NCBI GenBank assembly: GCA_965116665.1
Contig: OZ220709.1
Coordinates: forward strand, 2,604,001-2,668,000
Direction: 5' to 3'
Length of the DNA: 64,000 bases
DNA from: Aldehydirespirator sp965116665
GTDB taxonomy: Bacteria > Actinomycetota > Acidimicrobiia > Acidimicrobiales > Aldehydirespiratoraceae
The notes beneath the pieces are model-generated. The model saw only the letters and a list, made by a program, of their open reading frames with translations, was not told the DNA's origin and did no database searches. Positions 25,773 through 34,774 of the stretch are shown here, in pieces. The position numbers were made by a program, and so were the translations under genes. The first letter of the stretch is position 1. Each line of letters starts with the position of its first letter.

Positions 25773-27427
25773 GCCGGAGCCGACGGCTCCGCGGTGTAGT
25801 CGCTCATCTCGGGCAGGCGCGGATTGCGGCCCGCGGCCCGCACCATCGCGGCGGCTACCAGTCCGCTGAACAGCGGTGCCGGCCGGTTGGGGCGGCTCTT
25901 GAACTCCGGGTGGGCCTGGGTGCCGACCCAGTAGGGATGGCCGTCCAGCTCGACGAACTCGACCAGCCTGCCGTCGGGCGACTCACCGCAGAGCACCATG
26001 TCGGAGGCCTCGAACCGGGTCCGGTAGCGAGGATTGAACTCGTAGCGGTGGCGGTGCCGCTCCGACACCACCTCCTCCCCGTAGGCCGACGCGACCTGCG
26101 ATCCGGGCAGCAGCTGGGCCACGTACGCACCGAGGCGCATAGTGCCGCCGTAGTCGGTGACGCCGCGCTGGCTGTCCATCAGGTCGATCACCGGATGGGG
26201 CGTCAAGGCGTCGAACTCGGTGGAGTTGGCGTCGGCCAGCCCGAGGGCGTTGCGGGCATACTCGATGGTCATCACCTGCATGCCCAGGCACAGGCCGAGG
26301 CAGGGGATCAGATTCTCGCGGGCATAGCCCGCAGCCGCGATCTTGCCCTCGATACCCCGCTCGCCGAAGCCCCCCGGTATCACGATGCCGTCGAGGTCGC
26401 GCAAGCGCCCGGCGACGAGCAGCCCCTCGACCTCCTCGGCCTGCACCCACTCGATCTCGATGTCGGCGCCGTGGTGGATGGCGGCGTGGTTGAGAGCCTC
26501 GATAACCGACAGGTACGCGTCCGGGAGGCTCACGTACTTGCCGATCAGGCCGATGCGCACCGGTGCGGAGGCCAGCCGGATCCTCCCCACCAGAGCCTCC
26601 CACTCCGCCAGGTCCACCCCGCGGGGGTCCAGGCCCAGCTGCTGGCACACCACGTCGTCGAGTCCCTCAGCGTGCAGGATCAGCGGTATCTCATAGAGGC
26701 TGTCGGCGTCGGCACACGTGATCACCGCATCGGGAGACACGTCGCAGAGGTTGGAGATCTTGAGTTCGAGCTCCTTGGTGAGAGGAGTGTCACACCGGCA
26801 CACGATCGCATCGGGCTGCACGCCCCGCGAGCGCAGTTCGGTCACCGAGTGCTGGGTGGGCTTGGTTTTCTGCTCCCCGGTAGGCCCGATGAACGGGACC
26901 AGGGTGACGTGCACGAAGCAGACGTTGGAGCGACCCACGTCGAGGCGGAACTGCCGGATGGCCTCGAGGAACGGGAGGATCTCGATGTCACCGACCGTGC
27001 CGCCCAGCTCGGTGATCACCACATCGACATCATCGCTCGCGAGCCGAGCGATGCGCCGCTTGATCTCGTCGGTCACATGCGGGATCACCTGCACCGTGCG
27101 ACCGAGGTAGTCGCCGCGGCGCTCCGCCGCGATGACCTCGGAGTAGATCGACCCGGTGGTGCCGTTGGACTCGCACGTGAGGCTCTCGTCGATGAAGCGC
27201 TCGTAGTGGCCGAGGTCGAGGTCGGTCTCGCCGCCGTCGTCGGTGACGAACACCTCGCCGTGCTCGAACGGGTTCATCGTGCCCGGGTCGACGTTGAGGT
27301 AGGGGTCGAGCTTGAGCATGGTAACTCGCAGGCCCCGGGCCTTGAGGAGCCGGCCCAGCGATGCCCCGGTCAGCCCCTTGCCCAGTCCGCTGACCACGCC
27401 GCCGGTGACGAAGACGTGCTTTGTCAT
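25769..27427 (-). CDS. pyrG: CTP synthase
   Basis: PyrG aminates UTP to CTP using glutamine and ATP. The N-terminal synthase domain starts KHVFVTGGVVSGLGKGLTGA with KLDPYLNVDPGTMNPFEHGE soon after. The C-terminal glutamine amidotransferase has the nucleophile in CLGLCLGMQVMTIEYARN near residue 375 and the HPE of TQAHPEFKSRP near 520. 552 residues, full length. TAGCGT lies nine bases before ATG. Confidence 0.97.
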   Translation of the reverse strand: MTKHVFVTGGVVSGLGKGLTGASLGRLLKARGLRVTMLKLDPYLNVDPGTMNPFEHGEVFVTDDGGETDLDLGHYERFIDESLTCESNGTTGSIYSEVIAAERRGDYLGRTVQVIPHVTDEIKRRIARLASDDVDVVITELGGTVGDIEILPFLEAIRQFRLDVGRSNVCFVHVTLVPFIGPTGEQKTKPTQHSVTELRSRGVQPDAIVCRCDTPLTKELELKISNLCDVSPDAVITCADADSLYEIPLILHAEGLDDVVCQQLGLDPRGVDLAEWEALVGRIRLASAPVRIGLIGKYVSLPDAYLSVIEALNHAAIHHGADIEIEWVQAEEVEGLLVAGRLRDLDGIVIPGGFGERGIEGKIAAAGYARENLIPCLGLCLGMQVMTIEYARNALGLADANSTEFDALTPHPVIDLMDSQRGVTDYGGTMRLGAYVAQLLPGSQVASAYGEEVVSERHRHRYEFNPRYRTRFEASDMVLCGESPDGRLVEFVELDGHPYWVGTQAHPEFKSRPNRPAPLFSGLVAAAMVRAAGRNPRLPEMSDYTAEPSAPA

Positions 27428-27491
27428 CGGGATCTCACGCTACCGCTATCCGGGCCGCAGCCGGCGGACACCCGGCGAGACACACTCAGCC

Positions 27492-29114
27492 TCAAGGGTG
27501 TGAACGGGCCGCGGCCAGCAGGTCCTCGGCGTGGCGGCGGGCCGACGCCGACTGGGGCGATCCCGACAGCATCCTCGACAGCTCGACCAGCCGGTCCTCG
27601 CCGCTCACCGCCCGCAGCGTCACCGCCGCAGACCCTCCGACCTGTTGTTTCCCGGTGTGCTTCTCGACCACGAGGTGGCTGCCGGCGTGGGCCGCCACCT
27701 GGGGAAGATGGGTCACCACGATCACTTGGTGGTGAGCGCCGATCCGGGCCAGGCTGCGACCGACAGCCTGGGCGGCGGCCCCACCGATACCGGCATCGAC
27801 CTCATCGAAAACCAGCGTGGGAGGCCCGGCGGTCAGCACCAGCCGCAGCGCCAGCATGGCTCGGGCCAGCTCACCGCCGCTGGCCACCCGGCTCAGCGGC
27901 TGCGGCTCATGGCCGGGGTTGGCGGCGAGCTTGAGCGTGACCTGCTCGCCAGCGTCGCCGCTCACCGCGACCGCCATGCGGGCGCCGGCCATGGCCAACT
28001 CTCCCAGATGGGTCTCGACCGCGGCGGCCAGCCGGGGCGCGGCCCCGGTGCGCTCGGCCCTCACCCGGGCCTGCTCGGCCGCCAACGTCCCCGACACCTC
28101 GGCCAGGCGTCTCTCCAGCGACCCGGCCCGCTCCTCGTGGCCCTCCAGGTCCGCCAGGCGGGCTCCGGTCCCGGAGCGGAACTGGAGCACCTCGCCCAGA
28201 GTCGAGCCGTACTTGCGCCGCAGTCCGGCCAGGAGTTGGCGGCGGTGGCGCAGCGCGGCCGGGTCGTCGTCAATGGCCTCGGCGAGGGCTCTGGCCTCGG
28301 CCGCGATGTCGGCGATCTCGGCCGATGCGGCCGCGATGCGCTCGGCCAACCCGGTGAATGGCTCCCTGCCGGTCAGCGCGGCTGCGGCCCGCCCGAGGCC
28401 GTCGGACACTGTGCTGTCGGTGTCGAGCAGCCCGACCGCGGCGGTCGCGGCGTCGCGGTGGGCGGCCGCGTCGGCCAGCACCGACTCGGCCCGGTCGAGC
28501 CGCTCGTCCTCGTCGGGGTCGGTGACAGCGGCGGCGTCGATCTCGGCGAGCTGATGGCGCAGCAGGTCGATCTCGCGCAGGCGGGCCCTGGCGTCGCCGC
28601 CCAACGCGGCCAACTCGCCTTCGAGGGCCCGCCGGTCGTCGATGAGCCCCTCCAGCCGGGCGGTGTCGATGGCACCGAAGCGATCGAGGGCGGCCCGCTG
28701 GACCGGGGCCCGCAGCAGCGACTGGTGGCTGTGCTGGCCGTGCAGGTCGATGAGCCTGCCGCCCAACTCGGCCAGGGCGCCGACGGTAGCCAGGTGCCCG
28801 TCGATGTAGGCCCGGGACCGGCCGTCGGCAGGGATGACCCGGCGCACCACCACCTCGTCGTCGCCGTGGTCGCCCATGGCGTGGTCGCCCGGGCCGTGGT
28901 CGCCGGGAATGAACCGCCCCTCGATCTCGGCCTCGGCTGCGCCCGGCCGGACCAGCGCGGCGTCGGCCCGGCCCCCGGTGAGCAGGTCGATGGCCCCCAC
29001 CACCAGCGTCTTGCCTGCCCCGGTCTCGCCGGTCACCGCGGTCATGCCGCGGCCCAGCACGAGCGACAGCTCGTCGATCACGCCGAGGTTGCGGACCGCG
29101 AGCTCGGTCAGCAC
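27492..29114 (-). CDS. recN: RecN, DNA double-strand-break repair ATPase
   Basis: RecN is an SMC-like ATPase in double-strand-break repair. The N-terminal part reads ELAVRNLGVIDELSLVLGRG with Walker A GETGAGKTLVV near residue 32; a long alpha-helical coiled coil follows; the C-terminal ABC signature RVASGGELARAMLALRL and Walker B PTLVFDEVDAGIGG are near 430-460. GTG at 29114 is preferred because family members begin just before this segment; another GTG at 29144 adds ten residues. Placement after nadK is conserved. Confidence 0.94.
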   Translation of the reverse strand: MLTELAVRNLGVIDELSLVLGRGMTAVTGETGAGKTLVVGAIDLLTGGRADAALVRPGAAEAEIEGRFIPGDHGPGDHAMGDHGDDEVVVRRVIPADGRSRAYIDGHLATVGALAELGGRLIDLHGQHSHQSLLRAPVQRAALDRFGAIDTARLEGLIDDRRALEGELAALGGDARARLREIDLLRHQLAEIDAAAVTDPDEDERLDRAESVLADAAAHRDAATAAVGLLDTDSTVSDGLGRAAAALTGREPFTGLAERIAAASAEIADIAAEARALAEAIDDDPAALRHRRQLLAGLRRKYGSTLGEVLQFRSGTGARLADLEGHEERAGSLERRLAEVSGTLAAEQARVRAERTGAAPRLAAAVETHLGELAMAGARMAVAVSGDAGEQVTLKLAANPGHEPQPLSRVASGGELARAMLALRLVLTAGPPTLVFDEVDAGIGGAAAQAVGRSLARIGAHHQVIVVTHLPQVAAHAGSHLVVEKHTGKQQVGGSAAVTLRAVSGEDRLVELSRMLSGSPQSASARRHAEDLLAAARSHP

Positions 29115-29180
29115 GCGGCGATGCAGGCCGCCAGCAGGCGGCACGGGGCTACTGGGGGGCTCTGGAAGATCAAACAGTGT

Positions 29181-30038
29181 TCAACGGTCATTGACCCCGA
29201 ACTTAGCCTTGAGCACTTGGTGGAACCGGCGGGCCTCGAAGGTGACGAGCCGGGCCGGGTGGGGCGACGCCGAGCACACCACCGAGTCGTGCTGGCCGAG
29301 CGCGGCCAGCCGGCGGCCGTCCACCGACAGCACTGCGCCCCGGTCGGTCAGGACCTCGAGCTGCAGTTCCGCGTCGGCCGCCACCACCATGGAGCGGTCG
29401 AACAGCATGTGGGGAGACACCGGCGTCAGCAGCAGGGCCCGGTGGGTGGGGTCGATCACCGGCCCCCCGGCCGACAGCGAGTAGGCGGTGGAGCCGGTCG
29501 GGGTGGACACGATGAGACCGTCGGCCGCGTAGGTCGTGAACTGCTCGCCGTTGAGAGCCACCCCGAGCCGCAGTGCGTAGGAGGCCGCGGGCCGCTCGAC
29601 CACAGCCTCGTTGAGGGCGACGTGGCGCTGACGGCCGCCGGAGCCCTCGTCGCCGAACTCGACAGTGAGAAGCATCCGCTCCTCGACGCCGTAGTCGCCG
29701 GCCAGCACCCGGTCGATGGCTGAGCGGGCGTCTTCCGGCGCGACCTCGGTGAGGTAGGCCATACGGCCGAAGTTGACGCCGAGGATGGGCACGCCCGACT
29801 CGCCGACCAGCTCGACGGCCCGCAGGATCGATCCGTCGCCGCCCAGGGTCACCACCACGTCCAGTCCGGGCGCGAAGCGGTCCCCGCCGGCCTCGAGGTC
29901 GGGGCACGACGCGGCCGCGGCCTCTTCGGCGGGCATGCGGACCTCGTGGCCCTCCGACACCAGCCACATCGACAGATCCCGGGCGGTAGCGGTGGCCTCG
30001 AGGCGGCTCTGATGGACTATGAGCCCGACGGCGGCCAT
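29181..30038 (-). CDS. nadK: NAD kinase
   Basis: NadK phosphorylates NAD to NADP. VVTLGGDGSILRAVELVG near residue 62 is the GGDG motif, LGVNFGRMAYLTE follows, and DGLIVSTPTGSTAYSLSAGG near 165 is the NAD-binding loop. 285 residues. The second motif has MAY where LGF is common; I attach no functional meaning to this. It lies five bases after tlyA in the conserved tlyA-nadK-recN string. Confidence 0.95.
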   Translation of the reverse strand: MAAVGLIVHQSRLEATATARDLSMWLVSEGHEVRMPAEEAAAASCPDLEAGGDRFAPGLDVVVTLGGDGSILRAVELVGESGVPILGVNFGRMAYLTEVAPEDARSAIDRVLAGDYGVEERMLLTVEFGDEGSGGRQRHVALNEAVVERPAASYALRLGVALNGEQFTTYAADGLIVSTPTGSTAYSLSAGGPVIDPTHRALLLTPVSPHMLFDRSMVVAADAELQLEVLTDRGAVLSVDGRRLAALGQHDSVVCSASPHPARLVTFEARRFHQVLKAKFGVNDR

Positions 30039-30043
30039 CCCTC

Positions 30044-30859
30044 TCAGACCCCCCGGCCCTCACTCGCCCGGGCCACAGCGGCGTCGACACCTTCGTCGAT
30101 GTTGCTCAGACCGCCCGCGCCGGGACCGACGCGGGCGTGCAGCAGGAACTCCACGTTGCCCTCGGCGCCGGCGAGAGGCGAGACCATGACCCCCATGATG
30201 GCCGCTCCGGCGTCCACAACGGCGCGACAGACCCCGGCAAGTGCCCGCCGCCACACTTCGGGGTCCCGGATCACCCCCTTGGCCCGGTCGGCGTCGGCCT
30301 TGCCCGCCTCGAACTGGGGCTTCACCAGCACCACGATGTCGGCGGTGGCCAGCCGGCGCAGGTCGGCCGCGATGAGCCTCAGCGAGATGAACGACACGTC
30401 CGCCGTCACCAGCTCGGCCGGACCTCCCACCGCTGAGGTGTCCAGGCCCCGCACGTCGGTGCGCTCCAGCGACGCCACCCTCGGGTCGGCCCGGAGCCGC
30501 TCGTGGAGCTGGTTGCGGCCCACGTCGACCGCGGTCACCGCGGTTGCGCCGTGCTGGAGCAGGCAGTCGGTGAACCCGCCGGTGGACGCGCCGATGTCGA
30601 TGGCACGGCACCCGGAGGGATCGATCCCGAACCTGTCCAGCGCGGCCTCGAGCTTGTGCCCGCCCCTCGACACGTATCGGGGCGGATCGCCGGCCACCTC
30701 CACCGCCTCGCCCGCATGCACCAGCCGGGCCGCCTTGTGGGCCGGCGCCCCGCCCACGGTGACCCGTCGCTGGTCTATGAGCCGCCGGGCCTCGCCGCGG
30801 CTGGCGGCCAGGCCCCGCCTCACCAGCTCGGTGTCGAGCCGGCGGCGCGCCGGACTCAC
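30044..30859 (-). CDS. tlyA: TlyA-type rRNA 2'-O-cytidine methyltransferase
   Basis: TlyA methylates 16S and/or 23S rRNA cytidines, and its loss gives capreomycin resistance in mycobacteria. An S4 domain at residues 5-60 (LDTELVRRGLAASRGEARRL) precedes a Rossmann domain with the SAM motif AIDIGASTGGFTDCLLQ near 87. The K-D-K-E catalytic residues are visible as GGHKLEAAL, TADVSFISL, VLVKPQFEAG and GNVEFLL. GTG start, 271 residues. Confidence 0.93.
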   Translation of the reverse strand: MSPARRRLDTELVRRGLAASRGEARRLIDQRRVTVGGAPAHKAARLVHAGEAVEVAGDPPRYVSRGGHKLEAALDRFGIDPSGCRAIDIGASTGGFTDCLLQHGATAVTAVDVGRNQLHERLRADPRVASLERTDVRGLDTSAVGGPAELVTADVSFISLRLIAADLRRLATADIVVLVKPQFEAGKADADRAKGVIRDPEVWRRALAGVCRAVVDAGAAIMGVMVSPLAGAEGNVEFLLHARVGPGAGGLSNIDEGVDAAVARASEGRGV

Positions 30860-30893
30860 GGTGGCGCACCCGGCTGGCGGCGCCCCGGCGCGC

Positions 30894-31724
30894 TCAGCTC
30901 GTGATGCTCCACTGGCGGTCGAGCCATGCGAGGGTGAACGCGTTCCACTCGTCGACCATCTCGTGGAAGGCGATGTGGCTGGAGTGGGGGCCGCGGAATA
31001 CGTGCATGGTGGAGCCCGGAATAGCCTTCTGGACCTCCAGCCCGTAGCGGGTCGGCACCTGCCAGTCGACCTCGCCCGACGTGATCAGGGTGGGCACGTC
31101 GATCGATCCGAGGCGGCCGAGCGCGTCATGAGTCTTGTCGGCGTGGAAGTGCCCCAGCAGCCCCTCCTTCGACGGCGGGTGGGGGTTCTCGAGGATGAAG
31201 CCCCGCTCAAAGGCCTCCACGTCGTCGGGCTGGTCGTTGATGAACGTCGGGCTGGCCACCCACAGCAGCGCGGTGCGGATGTAGCCGGCGGGGTCGTCGT
31301 GGAGGATGTAGGTCTCGTTGGTCTCGATCATCCGGATGAACCACTCGTCGGAGCGGCCCCAAGTGCAGTGCAGTTGCAGTGTGGCCACCTTCTGGGGGTG
31401 GTTGATGGCGAGCTCCTGGGAGGTGGCCGAGCCCAGAGACAGGCCCGACACGTGGGCCCTCTCCACCCCGAGGACGTCGAGGAGCGCGGCGGCGTCATCG
31501 GCGAGGATCCGCATCGAGTAGTCGCTGACCTCGGGCGGGTGGGTGGACCGGCCGGTGCCCCGGTTGTCGTAGGTGATGACGGTGTAGCGGCCCCGGTAGG
31601 CCTCCACCTGGGAGGCCCAGGTGGTGTGGTCGGCGCCGGTGCCCATGATGAGCAGCAGCGGGTCGCCGGACCCCTCGACCTCGTAGTACATCTCTATGCC
31701 GGTGGGCAGGTCGGTGAAGGGCAT
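30894..31724 (-). CDS. Alpha/beta-hydrolase-fold protein
   Basis: A 276-residue alpha/beta hydrolase with oxyanion region LLLIMGTGADHTTW near residue 24, YDNRGTGRS, nucleophile elbow HVSGLSLGSATSQ (Ser near 96), acid residue in TSGEVDWQVP and His in GPHSSHIAF. The substrate is unknown. It is 16 bases downstream of an amidase and upstream of tlyA, and probably shares the ridA-amidase transcript. Amide or ester hydrolysis in nitrogen salvage would fit the neighbours but is inference. Confidence 0.8.
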   Translation of the reverse strand: MPFTDLPTGIEMYYEVEGSGDPLLLIMGTGADHTTWASQVEAYRGRYTVITYDNRGTGRSTHPPEVSDYSMRILADDAAALLDVLGVERAHVSGLSLGSATSQELAINHPQKVATLQLHCTWGRSDEWFIRMIETNETYILHDDPAGYIRTALLWVASPTFINDQPDDVEAFERGFILENPHPPSKEGLLGHFHADKTHDALGRLGSIDVPTLITSGEVDWQVPTRYGLEVQKAIPGSTMHVFRGPHSSHIAFHEMVDEWNAFTLAWLDRQWSITS

Positions 31725-31740
31725 GGATGCGGTCCGGGAC

Positions 31741-33147
31741 CTAGTGGGCTGTGCCGGGAGCGCTCACCGGCGGCCGCCGGCCGGACACCCCCGCCACCGA
31801 CTCGAAGCAGGCACCGACGCGCAGCGCGGTCTCCTCGTCGAACGGCGCCGCCGCGATCTGGAGGCCGATCGGCAGCCCGTCACGGTCGAACCCGGCCGGC
31901 ACCGACAGCGCCGGAAGGCCCGAGAGGTTGAACGGGGCGGTGGTGCGCACGAAGGCCGCTCCGGCGGGCTCGGTCGAGGTGCCGTAGTCCAGGTCGTCGG
32001 CGTCCTTGGGCACCGCGGTGCCGGGCAGGGTCGGGGTGAGCAGCGCGTCGAGCCGGTTGTCGGCGAAGGCCCGCCCCACGGCGTCGGCGATGGCCTGCCG
32101 GGCCTGGAGCGCCTTGAAGTAGTGCTCGGGCTCCATCATCAGCCCGGCCACCAGCAGCGAGCGGATGAAGGGGGCGATCTGGTCGGGGCGGCCGCGCACC
32201 AGCTCGCGGTGGTAGGCGGCGGCCTCGGGGCAGACGATCCCGAACTCGGCGGCCAGCACGTGCTCGAGTTCGGGTACTTCGACGCCGACCATGGCCGCTC
32301 CCTGGCGGCCGAGCAGGTCGGCGGAAGCGGCGAACGTCTCGGCGACGTCGGTCTGCATGGGCTCGACGGGCGGGCCGTGCAGCACCCCGATCCTCAGCCC
32401 CTCCACGCCCCGGTCCAGTCCCCGGGTGTACTCCGGCACCGGCTGCCACGACGCCGAGCGGTCACCCCGGGGGTCCGGTCCGGCCAGGACTTCGAGCGCG
32501 GCCGCGCTGCCCTCCACGGTGGCGGTCAACGGACCCAGATGATCGAGCGACCACGACAGGGCGGCCACCCCGGCGCGCGACACCCGCCCGTAGGTGGCCT
32601 TGAGCCCGACCGTGCCGCACAGGGACGCCGGGATGCGGATCGATCCGCCGGTGTCGCTGCCGACGGCCATGGGCACGATCCCGGCCGCCACCGCGGCCCC
32701 CGAGCCGCCGCTCGAACCGCCGGGCACCCGGCTGAGGTCCCACGGGTTGGACACCGGCGGGGTGTAGACCCCGCAGGCCAGTTCGTGGGTGGCGGTCTTG
32801 CCCACGATGACCGCTCCACCCCGGCGCAGCCGCCGCACCAGCGCGGCGTCCGATGCCGCCGGGGTCTCGCCGTACGCGGGAGAGCCGCAGCGGGTGGGCA
32901 GCCCGGCCATGTCGACGATGTCCTTGACCCCCACCGGCACGCCCATGAGGGGGCCGAGGTCCCGTCCCGCCGCGATGGCCCGGTCGGCGGCGTCGGCCGC
33001 CTCGAGGGCGCCGCCGGTGTCGATGATCACGAAGGCCGACAGGTCACCGTTCAGCGCCTCGGCGGCGGCCAGGCTGGCCTCGGCCAGCGCCCGGCTGGTG
33101 GTGGCGCCCGAGCGCAGCGCCCTCGCAGCCGCCGGGATGGTGGTCAT
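31741..33147 (-). CDS. Amidase (amidase signature family)
   Basis: A 468-residue hydrolase with the Ser-cisSer-Lys triad: Lys in GVPVGVKDIVDMAGLPT near residue 73, Ser in PGGSSGGSGAAVAAG near 145, and nucleophile Ser in GSDTGGSIRIPASLCGTVGL near 167. GatA is unlikely because no gatB or gatC is near and the C-terminus differs. Candidates are aliphatic, aryl or ureido amide hydrolases. Preceded at three bases by a small ORF and by ridA, a context for a catabolic amidase. Confidence 0.88.
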   Translation of the reverse strand: MTTIPAAARALRSGATTSRALAEASLAAAEALNGDLSAFVIIDTGGALEAADAADRAIAAGRDLGPLMGVPVGVKDIVDMAGLPTRCGSPAYGETPAASDAALVRRLRRGGAVIVGKTATHELACGVYTPPVSNPWDLSRVPGGSSGGSGAAVAAGIVPMAVGSDTGGSIRIPASLCGTVGLKATYGRVSRAGVAALSWSLDHLGPLTATVEGSAAALEVLAGPDPRGDRSASWQPVPEYTRGLDRGVEGLRIGVLHGPPVEPMQTDVAETFAASADLLGRQGAAMVGVEVPELEHVLAAEFGIVCPEAAAYHRELVRGRPDQIAPFIRSLLVAGLMMEPEHYFKALQARQAIADAVGRAFADNRLDALLTPTLPGTAVPKDADDLDYGTSTEPAGAAFVRTTAPFNLSGLPALSVPAGFDRDGLPIGLQIAAAPFDEETALRVGACFESVAGVSGRRPPVSAPGTAH

Positions 33148-33150
33148 CGC

Positions 33151-33396
33151 CTAGTTGGGGGGCTCAGTGCCCGCAGGATCGGCGGAGGCAGGCTGGGGCG
33201 GCCAGTTCGGGTGGAAGGCGGTGGGGTCCGACCCGCCGCGGCCGGCCACCAGGGCGTCGAGACTGGCGCTGGCGGCGATCCGGTCGGCCAGGTCGGCCGC
33301 CGTGGCGGCCGGGTCGATGGCCGGATGGTCGAGTCCGAGCTCCCGCAGGCGGGCGGCCACCAGCTCGACCGGATCGCCGGCGCCGCCGTCAGTCAC
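33151..33396 (-). CDS. Small protein between ridA and amidase, unknown
   Basis: The 81-residue product is helical at the N-terminus (VELVAARLRELGLDHPAIDP) and proline-rich at the C-terminus (AFHPNWPPQPASADPAG). Its GTG start overlaps ridA by eight bases and its stop is three bases before the amidase ATG, so it is translated with both. Some amidases have a small GatC/AtzG-like helical partner, and position and size would suit that role. I cannot show the homology by eye. Confidence 0.6.
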   Translation of the reverse strand: MTDGGAGDPVELVAARLRELGLDHPAIDPAATAADLADRIAASASLDALVAGRGGSDPTAFHPNWPPQPASADPAGTEPPN

Positions 33397-33790
33397 TTCC
33401 GGCGCCGATCACCGCGATCACGTCCACCTCCATCTTGAGGCCGGGCAGGCCCAGGGCCGCGGCCTGGCATGCGGTCACCGCGGGGAACGGCCGGCCCGCG
33501 AACACCTCCCGGCGGACCTCGATCTCCTCGGCGATCTCGCGCACGTCCTGCATGAAGTAGGTGATCTTGACCACATCGGCGACGGAGCTGCCCGACGCGG
33601 CCAGCACCGCGGCGATGTTGTCCCAAACCTGCCGGGCCTGCTCGCCGACTGTGTCTCCCACCACCCCGCCGTCGGCGTCGAGAGCCACCTGGCCGGCGAG
33701 ATACAGCGTGTCGCCGGCCCGCACCGCATAGGAGTAGGGCTCCGGCGGCGGGCACAGCCCGGGCACGTCCACTACCGATTCCAGCGGCAC
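33389..33790 (-). CDS. RidA/YjgF/RutC-family enamine-imine deaminase
   Basis: RidA-family proteins hydrolyse reactive enamines or imines such as 2-aminoacrylate. The 133-residue product shows YSYAVRAGDTLYLAGQVALD near residue 18, VWDNIAAVLAASGSSVADVV near 55 and the C-terminal GLPGLKMEVDVIAVIG. I cannot verify the catalytic Arg by alignment. The GTG at 33790 is six bases after TATATT. Association with amidase suggests nitrogen catabolism. Confidence 0.88.
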   Translation of the reverse strand: MPLESVVDVPGLCPPPEPYSYAVRAGDTLYLAGQVALDADGGVVGDTVGEQARQVWDNIAAVLAASGSSVADVVKITYFMQDVREIAEEIEVRREVFAGRPFPAVTACQAAALGLPGLKMEVDVIAVIGAGSD

Positions 33791-33796
33791 CGGGTC

Positions 33797-33806
33797 AATA
33801 TAGGCT
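33797..33806. promoter_or_regulatory. Divergent promoter between ridA and the hydrolase gene
   Basis: TATATT on the minus strand (33797-33802) is six bases before the ridA GTG, which predicts a leaderless start. On the plus strand TAGGCT (33801-33806) overlaps it and could serve the hydrolase gene, which has a leader and an AGGAGG site at 33859-33864. Confidence 0.45.
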
Positions 33807-33871
33807 CTGGCCTGGCCGGCATCCGCACCCGGCCGGCCCCGCCAGTTCCCGCGAGAGCAGGAGGTATGCCG

Positions 33872-34693
33872 ATGCCGAGGGTCAGCGCCAACGGGGTCGA
33901 GCTGTGGTACCAGTTCACCGGCGAGGGTTCCACCGTCGTCCAGATCGGCGGTGCTGTCAGCGCCCACGAGGGGTACGCCACCATCACACCGGGGCTGTCG
34001 CAGCACTACCGGGTGCTCGACTACGACCACCGGGGCTACGGCAGCAGCGACCGGCCGGAACAGCGCTACACCCTCGACACCTGGAGCGACGACCTGGACG
34101 CCCTCATGGCAGCGCTCGGTATCGAGCGGGCCCACATCCACGGCGGGTCCATGGGCAGCTTCATCGCGGTCAACTTCGCGGCCCGCTACCCCGAGCGGGT
34201 CGACAAGCTGCTGCTGGGGGCGGGCGCGGTGGGCCGCTGCGATCGCACGGGGGTGCTCCAATTCCGCGTGTGGCAGAGCCTGGCCCGGGCCTACGGGGTG
34301 GCCTCGATCGAGGTGGCCGAGGTGCTGCTGACCCACGCCTTCTCGCGCTCCTACCTGGACGGGCCGGCCGGCGGCGAGCAGGCCCTGGCCGAGATGCAGG
34401 CGGTGACGGCCCGCAACGTCGGCACCGGCGTGTTCATCGACGCCTGCCAGGCCATGATCGACACCGACGTGACCGGCGCGCTCCACCGGGTGACCGCGCC
34501 GACGCTGGTGATGGTGGGGTCCGAGGACGTGCTCACCCCGCTGGACGCCGGGTCGGGCGGGGCCGGCGCCCGCTACGTGGCCGAGAACCTCCCCGATGCC
34601 CGGTTGGTCGTCTTCGAGGGCAGCGGCCACGGTCACTACATCGAGCAGCAGGAGGAGTCGCTGTCGGTGATCCTCGAGTTCCTGGCCGGGTAG
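33872..34693 (+). CDS. Alpha/beta-hydrolase-fold protein
   Basis: The 273-residue product is a second alpha/beta hydrolase: GEGSTVVQIGG near residue 18, YDHRGYGSSDRP, nucleophile elbow IHGGSMGSFIAV (Ser near 95), acid in VGSEDVLTP and His in GSGHGHYIEQ. Two ATG codons six bases apart are possible; the AGGAGG at 33859-33864 is seven bases before the second (33872) but one before the first, so I use the second. It is divergent from ridA and could be a RutD-like enzyme, but this is context-based. Confidence 0.8.
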   Translation: MPRVSANGVELWYQFTGEGSTVVQIGGAVSAHEGYATITPGLSQHYRVLDYDHRGYGSSDRPEQRYTLDTWSDDLDALMAALGIERAHIHGGSMGSFIAVNFAARYPERVDKLLLGAGAVGRCDRTGVLQFRVWQSLARAYGVASIEVAEVLLTHAFSRSYLDGPAGGEQALAEMQAVTARNVGTGVFIDACQAMIDTDVTGALHRVTAPTLVMVGSEDVLTPLDAGSGGAGARYVAENLPDARLVVFEGSGHGHYIEQQEESLSVILEFLAG

Positions 34694-34760
34694 AAGCAAC
34701 TGGCAGCGCTCTTGCACGCATAGCGAGCGTTTCGCTGCCAATTCCCCGCCGGAGGGCGAG

Positions 34761-34766
34761 TAGCCT
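34761..34766 (+). promoter_or_regulatory. -10 box of the M20 amidohydrolase gene (leaderless)
   Basis: TAGCCT is followed by eight bases and the ATG at 34775. The same hexamer with eight bases precedes moaA and uppP. Confidence 0.5.
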
Positions 34767-34774
34767 CGGCGGCC

